NCBI RefSeq assembly: GCF_944327115.1
Contig: NZ_CALVGS010000133.1
Coordinates: 1-47,691 of the forward strand
Direction: 5' to 3'
DNA length: 47,691 nucleotides
Origin: an uncultured Traorella sp.
GTDB taxonomy: Bacteria; Bacillota_I; Bacilli_A; Erysipelotrichales; Erysipelotrichaceae
Position numbers and translations under genes: made by a program. Of the stretch, positions 38,804 through 46,010 are shown in pieces. Each line of letters starts with the position of its first letter. Position 1 is the stretch's first letter. Below the pieces are notes generated by a model. That model had not been told where the DNA came from and ran no database searches. It saw only the letters and a program-made list of their open reading frames with translations.

Positions 38804-39992
38804 ATTGGTTGTGGATCATATTCTTGTACGTTATGGTGAATTATCAACCAAGGGTAAAAATAAAAATGATTTTATCAAAAAGCTTTTCGTGAACATTAAG
38901 AATGCTTTGCGGGCCTTTGATAAACTGACCTATGAGAAAAGCTATGATCGCATATATATCATGCTGAATGGTACAGATCCTGATGAGGTTGCCGTATATC
39001 TTCGTCAGGTATTTGGTATCAGCTCGTTTAGTTATGCGATAAAGATCAATAGTGAATTGGAAGATATGGTCAAGACGGGCTTGGAAGTAGCTAAGCAGTC
39101 ACAGGCGAAAACCTTTAAGATACAAGCCAGACGTCATTATAAGCCTTTTCCGTATATTTCAGATGAAATTAATCGCGCAATGGCTTCTGAAATACTAAAA
39201 AATACGGATATGAAGGTCGATGTTCATCAGCCTCAGCTTTTGCTGATGGTAGAAGTACGACAGTTTGATACTTATATCATGCCAAATAAGATCAAGGGGG
39301 CAGGCGGCTATCCGGTCGGTATCGGCGGTAAGGCAATGGTCATGCTTTCGGGAGGCATTGATTCACCGGTTGCTGCCTATCTGATGATGAAACGAGGCAT
39401 TCATGTGGAATGTATTCATTATGCTTCACCGCCTTATACTTCCTCACAGGCTCGCCAGAAGGTGTTGGATCTGGCGCGTATCGTAAGTCGTTATCAAGGC
39501 CATATCCGTTTGCATATCGTACCATTTACGGATATTCAGCTTGCCATTTATAAAAACTGTGATGAAAGCTATGCAATTACGATCATGCGTCGTATGATGT
39601 ATCGTTTGGCAGAAAGACTCAGTGAAAAACAAAACTGTAAAGCAATCGTGAATGGGGAAAGCATCGGACAGGTGGCAAGTCAGACGCTTGATTCTATGGG
39701 AGCTATCAATGAGGTTGTCAAAATTCCGGTAATTCGTCCTTGTGTAGCGATGGATAAGCTGGAAATCATTGATCTGGCAACAAAGATCGATACTTATGAA
39801 ACAAGCATCCTGCCTTTTGAAGATTGCTGTACGATTTTTACACCGAAAAATCCCGTGACAAAACCAACCATCAAAAAATGTGAAAAGCTTGAAGGCCGCT
39901 TTGATTATGAAGCATTACTTGAAGAAGCATTAGAAAAAGTCGAAACGGTGGATGTTTATCCGACAAAAGATGTTGATGAAAATATTTTTTAA
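38784..39992 (+). CDS. thiI: tRNA 4-thiouridine synthase ThiI
   Basis: ATG 38784 is within the preceding gene; 402 residues, the short form without the C-terminal rhodanese domain found in E. coli ThiI. A ferredoxin-like region and THUMP domain (about 60-165) bind tRNA, followed by the PP-loop ATP pyrophosphatase motif SGGIDSPVAAYLMMKRG (about 188-204) and a late DCCTIFTPKNP. It adenylates U8 of tRNA and replaces its oxygen with sulfur, also contributing to thiamin synthesis in some species. The missing rhodanese domain means the desulfurase must pass sulfur directly, as in B. subtilis. Confidence 0.95.
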   Translation: MSIESNKLVVDHILVRYGELSTKGKNKNDFIKKLFVNIKNALRAFDKLTYEKSYDRIYIMLNGTDPDEVAVYLRQVFGISSFSYAIKINSELEDMVKTGLEVAKQSQAKTFKIQARRHYKPFPYISDEINRAMASEILKNTDMKVDVHQPQLLLMVEVRQFDTYIMPNKIKGAGGYPVGIGGKAMVMLSGGIDSPVAAYLMMKRGIHVECIHYASPPYTSSQARQKVLDLARIVSRYQGHIRLHIVPFTDIQLAIYKNCDESYAITIMRRMMYRLAERLSEKQNCKAIVNGESIGQVASQTLDSMGAINEVVKIPVIRPCVAMDKLEIIDLATKIDTYETSILPFEDCCTIFTPKNPVTKPTIKKCEKLEGRFDYEALLEEALEKVETVDVYPTKDVDENIF

Positions 39993-40019
39993 AAACTGGG
40001 TATATGAGTTGTAAAAGCA

Positions 40020-40042
40020 CTCACTCTATTAGTAGAGGTGAG
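40020..40042 (+). promoter_or_regulatory. Hairpin covering the ribosome-binding site of the Asn/Gln-rich gene
   Basis: CTCAC (40020-40024) pairs with GTGAG (40038-40042) and TCT (40025-40027) with AGA (40034-40036), leaving one bulged G; the loop is ATTAGT. The 3' strand is the likely Shine-Dalgarno sequence GAGGTGAG, so the site would be hidden until the hairpin opens. Start codon is at 40048. Confidence 0.5.
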
Positions 40043-40047
40043 AAAAA

Positions 40048-40314
40048 ATGCAGAACAATCAAAACAACAAAAAACAGAATAGTCAGAACAAAAACCGCCT
40101 GAATCAGAACAGCCAGAATAAACAGAACAATTCTCTGGACAAACAACAGCAGAATAATCTGTTCCAGTTTGAGATGGGAAATGAACTGGGAGCTGATATC
40201 GAGCAGGAAAAGACGATGTTTAAGAATGAATATTGCAAAGATAAGCTTAACAGCAATAACAATCAGAAACGTAAGAACAATAACTTCAGTACCAATAAAA
40301 ACCAGTTTAAATAA
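40048..40314 (+). CDS. Small Asn/Gln-rich protein with a spore-SASP-like motif
   Basis: ATG 40048, 88 residues, with about 25 Asn and 14 Gln. The ends are low-complexity and Asn/Gln/Lys-rich; the middle (about 38-62) is FQFEMGNELGADIEQEKTM. FEMGNELGAD recalls the E-x-G-x-x-LG-AD core of alpha/beta-type small acid-soluble spore proteins, but the DNA-binding NGSVGG half is missing, so I do not call it an SASP. Good ribosome-binding site (GAGGTGA), own terminator and probable own transcript support a real gene. Function unknown. Confidence 0.6.
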   Translation: MQNNQNNKKQNSQNKNRLNQNSQNKQNNSLDKQQQNNLFQFEMGNELGADIEQEKTMFKNEYCKDKLNSNNNQKRKNNNFSTNKNQFK

Positions 40315-40320
40315 GGAAGT

Positions 40321-40353
40321 GCCAGATGTCATTTGATGTCTGGCTTTTTTTTT
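40321..40353 (+). terminator. Intrinsic terminator of the Asn/Gln-rich gene
   Basis: GCCAGATGTC (40321-40330) pairs with GATGTCTGGC (40335-40344), with two G-T wobbles and an ATTT loop, followed by about nine T residues. Confidence 0.85.
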
Positions 40354-40357
40354 CGTA

Positions 40358-40368
40358 ACTGATATAAT
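40358..40368 (+). promoter_or_regulatory. Extended -10 promoter of the rluA-family gene
   Basis: ACTGATATAAT carries TG one base before a perfect TATAAT (40363-40368). Initiation near 40375; the ribosome-binding site AGGGGAG overlaps it, so the leader is short. Confidence 0.55.
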
Positions 40369-40386
40369 TGTTAGGGGAGTGATGCT

Positions 40387-41334
40387 ATGAGAGAATTTCT
40401 GATCAATGAAAATGACGCTGATCAGCGTTTAGACAAATATATTCAAAAAACATGCAGGAAGATGCCGAAGAGTCTGATGTATCGGCTGATACGTCAAAAG
40501 AAGATCAAGGTAAACCGTAAAAGGAGCGAGCCGAACGCTATGCTTCAAAAAGGCGATAGGATCCAGATGTTCATCAATGAAGATTTTTTTGCTGATGAGA
40601 AAATAGATGTTTCAAAGGCATCAAAGCTGCAAGGCATCGTTTACGAAGACAAGCATTTTCTAATTTTGGATAAGCAGCAAGGGGTCATCGTTCACAGCAG
40701 CCGGAAATTTCAGGGGGATACGCTGATCGATCAGGTAATGAAATATCTGATTGATACCCATCAATACGATCCACAACATGAGAATAGCTTTAGACCGGCG
40801 TTTGCAAATCGTCTTGATCAGAATACCGGAGGCCTTATCATTGCCTGTAAGAATGCGAAAAGTCTTCGGATCATGAATGAAATGATCCGTACGCATCAGG
40901 TTGAGAAGCATTATCTTTGCATCATTGAAGGAAAGCTTCGTGACGGTTTGTATAAACATTATTATATGAAAGATGAAAAAAGGAATATAGCTTTGATTTT
41001 TGATGAACCTAAATATAATTGTGCTGAGATATCTCTGGCTGTCCAAACTTTGCATCAGGGGAAAAAATATTCGCTGTTGGATGTTGATCTGATCAGTGGA
41101 AAATCTCATCAAATAAGAGCTCAACTGGCTCATCTCCATCATCCTTTGATCGGTGATGTCAAGTATCATGGCAAGCAGATCATGAAGCATCAGGCATTAT
41201 ATGCTTATAAGCTTACCTTTCATACGGATCAGCCGGATTTTGAATATCTCAATGCTATTAAAATCGTTCAAAAAAATAATTTCATAATTCAGAAATATAA
41301 AAGTATTGAAAATGTTGAAGTTGAAATTGATTAG
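40387..41334 (+). CDS. RluA-family pseudouridine synthase with S4 domain
   Basis: ATG 40387 follows AGGGGAG; 315 residues. An S4-like RNA-binding domain (about 10-72, RLDKYIQKTCRKMPKSLMYRLIRQ with KKIKVNRKR) precedes a pseudouridine synthase domain. The catalytic Asp is Asp144 in NRLDQNTGGLIIACKNAKS; the usual His of H-R-L-D is Asn here, as in a known Firmicutes subgroup. Other motifs are SGKSHQIRAQLAHLHHPLIGD (about 238-258). It isomerises uridine to pseudouridine in 23S rRNA by family analogy; the position is not predictable. Its tail contains the V-ATPase operon promoter. Confidence 0.9.
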   Translation: MREFLINENDADQRLDKYIQKTCRKMPKSLMYRLIRQKKIKVNRKRSEPNAMLQKGDRIQMFINEDFFADEKIDVSKASKLQGIVYEDKHFLILDKQQGVIVHSSRKFQGDTLIDQVMKYLIDTHQYDPQHENSFRPAFANRLDQNTGGLIIACKNAKSLRIMNEMIRTHQVEKHYLCIIEGKLRDGLYKHYYMKDEKRNIALIFDEPKYNCAEISLAVQTLHQGKKYSLLDVDLISGKSHQIRAQLAHLHHPLIGDVKYHGKQIMKHQALYAYKLTFHTDQPDFEYLNAIKIVQKNNFIIQKYKSIENVEVEID

Positions 41335-41343
41335 GAGTATAAT
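41315..41343 (+). promoter_or_regulatory. Promoter of the V-type ATPase operon
   Basis: TTGAAG at 41315-41320 and a perfect TATAAT at 41338-41343 are separated by exactly 17 bases, lying across the end of the rluA-family gene. Initiation near 41350 puts AGGAG just inside a leader of about 18 bases. Confidence 0.75.
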
Positions 41344-41367
41344 ATGTCGAGTTAGGAGAAGATGTGT

Positions 41368-41676
41368 ATGGAAAAACATATTGAAGAGGTTGTAAATGAA
41401 GATAGAAAAGCCAGAGAAAAAGTAGAAAATGCCAGACGTGCGCTTTTAGATATTACAAGCGAAGTATCTTCTAAAAGCCAAAGGATATATCAGCAGTTCA
41501 TGGAAGATGAAAAAAATCAGATGAACCAGCTTCAAAAAGAAATGGATGAAGAAGTAGCACAGGTTAAAAAACAGTGCAATGATGAAAAAGAGGAAGGATT
41601 AAAAAAACTGAACGAACAGTTTGAAGCTCATAAAGATGAATGGGTAAAGCAGATCGTTGATAACGTTTTGAGTTAG
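41368..41676 (+). CDS. V-type ATP synthase subunit G/H-like coiled-coil protein (NtpF-like)
   Basis: ATG 41368 is favoured (AGGAG nine bases ahead); ATG 41362 is nearer than normal. The 102-residue product is highly charged with long helical heptads (about 5-95), the plan of the peripheral stalk subunit that pairs with subunit E. It is the first gene of the operon, as ntpF is in Enterococcus. Sequence conservation in this subunit is low, so position in the operon carries much of the assignment. Confidence 0.75.
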   Translation: MEKHIEEVVNEDRKAREKVENARRALLDITSEVSSKSQRIYQQFMEDEKNQMNQLQKEMDEEVAQVKKQCNDEKEEGLKKLNEQFEAHKDEWVKQIVDNVLS

Positions 41677-41689
41677 AAAGGAAGTCGTT

Positions 41690-42718
41690 ATGGGAAGTAG
41701 TAATGCAATAGCGTCTAAAGCAAAGGCGATGTACGCAAAGAGGCTGAAGGATGAAGATTACCATGCACTTTTAAAGAAAAGTACAGTAGGTGAAGTTGCT
41801 TCCTATCTGAAGAATGAAACAGATTATGCTTATGCATTGAAGGATGTAAAAGAAAATGATATTCATCGCGGACAGCTGGAAACATTGCTGAATCGAGATC
41901 TTTATTATAAAGAGCTTCGTCTGGCGTCTTATGCGCCGATCAAAGAACGTTCTTTCTATAAAGCAACACTGCGGAAAATTGAAATCCACAGGATCCTGAC
42001 AAAAATCAAACAAGTAACTTCTTCCTTATATGGTGAAATGTTTACATTAGATAAATTTCATTATAAAGATGTTTGCTTTGATCAAAATCTGCTGGAAGAA
42101 GCTAAGAGTTATGATGATGTTCTTCAGGCAATTATCCGAACGCCTTATTATAAGACCGTTTTGAAATACCGTCCAAAGGATGGCAGTGCTGTTGATTATG
42201 TTTCTTTGGAAAAAGAAATCGATCAGCTTTATGATGATATGATTCTTGCTGATATTGAAAAATATCTGAAAGGGAAGGATAAAAAAGATGCTTTAACGAT
42301 ATACTTGAGTGCTATTGAGCTGAAGGTCATCAGTAAGATCTACCGCTTGAAGAAATATTATCATTCAAGTGCTGAAAGCATTCTTAAATATGTGGATTTT
42401 TCGCATTTCAGAATGAATAAAAAGATGATCGATGATCTGATTCATGCGCAAAGCGGTGAAGAAGTATTAGCATTGTTAGCGAAAAGCAAGTATCATCTTT
42501 ATATGGATGAAAAAGAATATATTTATATTGAATATTATGCTGAGAAGATCAAATATAACCTTTCAAAAAGGATTATGCGATTCTCAAGCAGTCCGCCTTT
42601 GGTGTTCATGACTTATATCATTCTGCATCAGATCGAAATCATGAATCTGGTGAATATCGTAGAAGGTGTACGTTATGGAATGAATGAAGAACAGATAGAA
42701 AAAACCTGTATATTTTAG
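41690..42718 (+). CDS. V-type ATP synthase subunit C
   Basis: ATG 41690 follows AAAGGAAG; 342 residues. Sequences such as SNAIASKAKAMYAKRLKDEDYHALLKKSTVGEVASYLK at the start and the ADIEKYLKGKDKKDALTIYLSAIELKVISKIYRLKKYY region (about 184-222) match the AC39/V0D family. It forms the stalk platform joining the K ring to the rotor axle. It is read in the operon between the G/H-like subunit and the I subunit, with 13 and 12 base gaps. Confidence 0.88.
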   Translation: MGSSNAIASKAKAMYAKRLKDEDYHALLKKSTVGEVASYLKNETDYAYALKDVKENDIHRGQLETLLNRDLYYKELRLASYAPIKERSFYKATLRKIEIHRILTKIKQVTSSLYGEMFTLDKFHYKDVCFDQNLLEEAKSYDDVLQAIIRTPYYKTVLKYRPKDGSAVDYVSLEKEIDQLYDDMILADIEKYLKGKDKKDALTIYLSAIELKVISKIYRLKKYYHSSAESILKYVDFSHFRMNKKMIDDLIHAQSGEEVLALLAKSKYHLYMDEKEYIYIEYYAEKIKYNLSKRIMRFSSSPPLVFMTYIILHQIEIMNLVNIVEGVRYGMNEEQIEKTCIF

Positions 42719-42730
42719 AAGGGAGATATT

Positions 42731-44644
42731 ATGGCAATTGAAAAATTGAAAGAAGTCAATCTGATCAGTGATGCCGATCATATCCAGAATGTGCTGCTGA
42801 AATTCAAGGACCTGGATTATTTCCATCCGGAGCTGGCACAGCGTATCGTGGATCGTGTTTCCGGACTTAAGACACTGAACCAGACGAATCCTTATTCAGA
42901 AACGCTTGCAAAGATCCATGAGATATGTGAAAGCTGTCAGCTTCAGGTAGATAAAGATGCGAAGCAGCTGATGCGTATCGATCTAAAGCAGGTCAATGAA
43001 GAGCTTGATGAGATGGGCAATGAATTCCAGCTGTATGTCAATGCGAAAAAAGATATTCAAAAGGTCATTGATGAAGATAAGCTGGCTTTGGAACAGCTTT
43101 TAAATGTCCAGGATCTTGATATCAACTTTGATCATTTATTTCAATGTACGTATCTAAAGCTTAGAATTGGAAAAATGCCAAAGAAAAATCTGGATTGTCT
43201 GAATAAATACGGAAGCAGGCCTTATCTGTGGATCAAATTAAGCGAAGATGACAAGATGGTTTGGATCCTGTATATGACAACATTATTATATGAGGGAGAA
43301 GTCGACAACATTTTCTCGAGTCTTGATTTTTCAAGGATCCGCATTCCTGATTTTGTACACGGAAAGCCTGCTGAGGCAGTCGAAACGCTTCGGGAAGAGA
43401 TTGAATCAAATAAGAAGCTGATTGCTCATGTAGAAGAGAAGATGGAAAGGTTCAAGGCCCAAAAGCGGGAAGAGCTCAGTGTTTATGAGCTGAGCCTGAA
43501 GGGCTTGTCATCAACTTATGAATTACAGAAATATGTAGTAGTGTATGGACAGCGTGCTTCGATCAGTGGTTTTATTCCTGAAGATAAGGAAGAAGCATTA
43601 AAAGAAGCCTTTAAGGATTATGACAAGGTTGAAATTGAGATCAATGATCCTTATTCGGATGCTCGTTTGGTGCCACCGACAAAATTGAAGAATAACTGGT
43701 TTGTACGGCCATTTGAGATGTTTGTGGAAATGTATGGCATGCCGGCTTATGATGAAATCGACCCGACACCTTTTTTCGCAATTACATATTGTCTTTTATT
43801 TGGTATCATGTTCGCAGACTTAGGTCAGGGACTGGTTGTATCGATTTTGGGTGCTTTTGCTTATCACAAGATGAAATTGAAGCTGGGTGCCATCATGGAG
43901 CGAATCGGAATTTTTTCAGCTTTTTTTGGACTGATGTTTGGCAGTGTATTCGGAAATGAAGAAATCTTGAATCCGATGTTCCATGCTTTAGGCTTTGAAG
44001 AAAAGCCATTTGAGGTCTTGGCACCGGATTTCACAATGACGCTGATTCTCGGTGCAATCGTGATCGGAGCTATCTTGATTCTATGTTCAATGGGGTTAAA
44101 TATTGCTAACCATATACATAAAAAAGATTGGGGAGCCATGCTTTTCTCCCAGAATGGAATAGCAGGATTTATTCTCTATGGAGGTTTGCTTGGTGGTATC
44201 GGCGGTATGATGCTGGCCGGCTGGCAGATATTTACGCCTGTTTACATTTTGTTTATCATCGTGATTCCTGTGCTGGTAATCTTTATGCAGGAGCCTTTGG
44301 AAAGAGCCTTGAATCATGAAAAGCTGTTTCCTGAAGGGATCGGCGGCTTTTTGATGACAAATGTATTTGAGCTTTTGGAAATCGCTTTGACATTCTTATC
44401 AAATACGATGTCTTATATGCGTGTTGGCGGCTTCGTATTGAGTCACGCCGGTATGATGTTAGTGGTTTCGGTTTTGATGGAGATTACAGGTGGCGCCGCT
44501 CCAATCGTATGTGTTTTCGGAAATATCTTCGTCATGGTTCTTGAAGGCATGATCGTAGGTATCCAGGTGCTGCGACTTGAATTTTATGAAATGTTCTCAC
44601 GTTACTTCAGTGGTGACGGAATCGTTTTTAAGGCAATAAATTAG
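42731..44644 (+). CDS. V-type ATP synthase subunit I
   Basis: ATG 42731 follows GGGAG; 637 residues. Residues 1-330 form a soluble helical arm (HDI-like MAIEKLKEVNLISDADHIQNVL start), and residues about 340-637 hold seven to eight transmembrane segments, including PFFAITYCLLFGIMFADLGQG (about 348-368) and YMRVGGFVLSHAGMM (about 562-577), which line the ion path. It is the membrane stator that faces the K ring. Family and position in the operon agree. Confidence 0.92.
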   Translation: MAIEKLKEVNLISDADHIQNVLLKFKDLDYFHPELAQRIVDRVSGLKTLNQTNPYSETLAKIHEICESCQLQVDKDAKQLMRIDLKQVNEELDEMGNEFQLYVNAKKDIQKVIDEDKLALEQLLNVQDLDINFDHLFQCTYLKLRIGKMPKKNLDCLNKYGSRPYLWIKLSEDDKMVWILYMTTLLYEGEVDNIFSSLDFSRIRIPDFVHGKPAEAVETLREEIESNKKLIAHVEEKMERFKAQKREELSVYELSLKGLSSTYELQKYVVVYGQRASISGFIPEDKEEALKEAFKDYDKVEIEINDPYSDARLVPPTKLKNNWFVRPFEMFVEMYGMPAYDEIDPTPFFAITYCLLFGIMFADLGQGLVVSILGAFAYHKMKLKLGAIMERIGIFSAFFGLMFGSVFGNEEILNPMFHALGFEEKPFEVLAPDFTMTLILGAIVIGAILILCSMGLNIANHIHKKDWGAMLFSQNGIAGFILYGGLLGGIGGMMLAGWQIFTPVYILFIIVIPVLVIFMQEPLERALNHEKLFPEGIGGFLMTNVFELLEIALTFLSNTMSYMRVGGFVLSHAGMMLVVSVLMEITGGAAPIVCVFGNIFVMVLEGMIVGIQVLRLEFYEMFSRYFSGDGIVFKAIN

Positions 44645-44656
44645 GAGGAAAGAAAG

Positions 44657-45097
44657 ATGAACGTATTAGAGATTTTATTACCTGCAGTATGTGTTGTGAT
44701 GATTTGTTTACCGCTTGTAAAGGTATTTACAGGAAAGGTAAGTAAAAAGGAAGCAAAATATAGACTTTATACACATGTAGCTTGCTTCTTTGTATGTTTG
44801 CTCGGATTTTCTTTATTTCAGATGAATGGTATGGGCGTTTTTGCGGAAGGTGAAACAGCTGTCAATTCAATTACCGGAACAATGGCTCAGGGTCTTGGTT
44901 TCCTTGCTGCTGCATTGGCAACCGGTCTTTCAAGTGTTGGTGCCGGTATTGCCGTAGCTGCTGCTGCTCCTGCTGCTATCGGAGCTTTCAGCGAAAATGA
45001 CAAGAACTTCGGTAAAGCGATGATCTTCGTTGCTTTGGGTGAAGGTGTTGCCATCTATGGTGTATTGATCTCTATTCTGATCATCAATAAGCTGTAG
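44657..45097 (+). CDS. V-type ATP synthase subunit K (proteolipid) with atypical first hairpin
   Basis: ATG 44657 follows AGGAGG; 146 residues with four hydrophobic segments. Only the second hairpin is c-like: GFLAAALATGLSSVGAGIAV (about 76-95), then FGKAMIFVALGEGVAIYG with ion-carrying Glu129. The first hairpin (residues 3-55) lacks the glycine-rich packing pattern, and ends with FAEGETAV, which looks like a processed signal region. So this is not the doubled NtpK of Enterococcus (two c-like hairpins) but an extended single-hairpin form. No Gln or Ser/Thr partner for Na+ is evident, so H+ may be the coupling ion, by inference. Confidence 0.88.
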   Translation: MNVLEILLPAVCVVMICLPLVKVFTGKVSKKEAKYRLYTHVACFFVCLLGFSLFQMNGMGVFAEGETAVNSITGTMAQGLGFLAAALATGLSSVGAGIAVAAAAPAAIGAFSENDKNFGKAMIFVALGEGVAIYGVLISILIINKL

Positions 45098-45105
45098 GCC
45101 GAATT

Positions 45106-45414
45106 ATGAAATTTTTTCTGATCAGCGACAATATCGATACACAGATGGGCCTGCGTCTGGTTGGCATTGAAGGGGTCGTGGTTCATGAACGCCGTGATTT
45201 TCTGGAAATATTGGAAGAAAAGATGCATGATGAATCCATTGCCATTATTTTGATAACGACCAAGCTGGTCACGATGTGTCCGGATATTATTTCTGAAATC
45301 AAACTGAAGCAGCAGAAACCGCTGATTGTAGAAATACCGGATCGACATGGAAATTCTAAAATCGGAGAAACGATCGATGCGTATGTTTCAAGTGCAATCG
45401 GGGTAAAACTATGA
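45106..45414 (+). CDS. V-type ATP synthase subunit F (NtpG-like)
   Basis: ATG 45106 has only a weak ribosome-binding site, so coupling with the K gene (8 bases upstream) is likely. The 102-residue product has the subunit F pattern: MKFFLISDNIDTQMGLRLVGIEG at the start, a Rossmann-like alternation of strands and helices, and IAIILITTKLV near 44-54. It binds the central stalk with subunit D and regulates ATP hydrolysis. The stop TGA overlaps the start region of the E gene. Confidence 0.88.
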   Translation: MKFFLISDNIDTQMGLRLVGIEGVVVHERRDFLEILEEKMHDESIAIILITTKLVTMCPDIISEIKLKQQKPLIVEIPDRHGNSKIGETIDAYVSSAIGVKL

Positions 45415-45425
45415 GAGGTGAAACG

Positions 45426-46001
45426 ATGAATGATTTAGATAAAATCGTTTTCTACATGAAAGAGGAAATCAATAAGCAGGCGGATGCAGAGGTTGAGCAT
45501 ATTCAAAAAGAGGCTGATGAAATCAGGGAAAGAGAAGAGAAAAAGGTGATGGATGAGGCAAAAAAAGAAGCGGATCTTCACTTAGAAGCCGCTAAGCGAA
45601 GAATGAGCCAGAAGAAGTCACAGATGATATCTCAATATCAAAGCGATAAGACCAAGACATTGATTCAGCAGCGTAATGCTTATACTCAAAAGCTTTTTGA
45701 TGAAGTCAAAGAGAAGCTTTTGGAGTTCTGTTCAAGTGATGATTATCTTGAGTATATGAAGAAAAAGATCGATAAGTATGCCTTTGATCAAAAGGTAAAC
45801 GTATATGTGAAAAAAGAAGATTTAAGGCTAGAGAAGATGTTCAAGGAAAAGCTTGATTGTGAAGTTTTAGCGGGTGACATTGAAATCGGCGGCTTTAAAA
45901 TTGAAACATGGAATCAGCAGATCATGGATGAAACGCTGGACAGTGCATTAAAAGATCAGCGTGTCTGGTTTGAGGATCATTCCATGATGATCTTACAGTA
46001 A
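45426..46001 (+). CDS. V-type ATP synthase subunit E
   Basis: ATG 45426 follows AGAGGTG by five bases; a more upstream ATG (45411) overlaps the F stop codon and is less likely. The 191-residue product begins with a long charged helix (EINKQADAEVEHIQKEADEI, about 14-95) followed by a compact C-terminal domain. It is a peripheral stalk subunit paired with the G/H-like protein. Family divergence is high, but coiled-coil plus operon position is clear. Confidence 0.85.
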   Translation: MNDLDKIVFYMKEEINKQADAEVEHIQKEADEIREREEKKVMDEAKKEADLHLEAAKRRMSQKKSQMISQYQSDKTKTLIQQRNAYTQKLFDEVKEKLLEFCSSDDYLEYMKKKIDKYAFDQKVNVYVKKEDLRLEKMFKEKLDCEVLAGDIEIGGFKIETWNQQIMDETLDSALKDQRVWFEDHSMMILQ

Positions 46002-46010
46002 GGAGGCTAT

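Noticed and set aside
40660-41190. 176-codon - strand open frame opposite the RluA-family gene
   Set aside because: Antisense to a conserved synthase with no translation signals.
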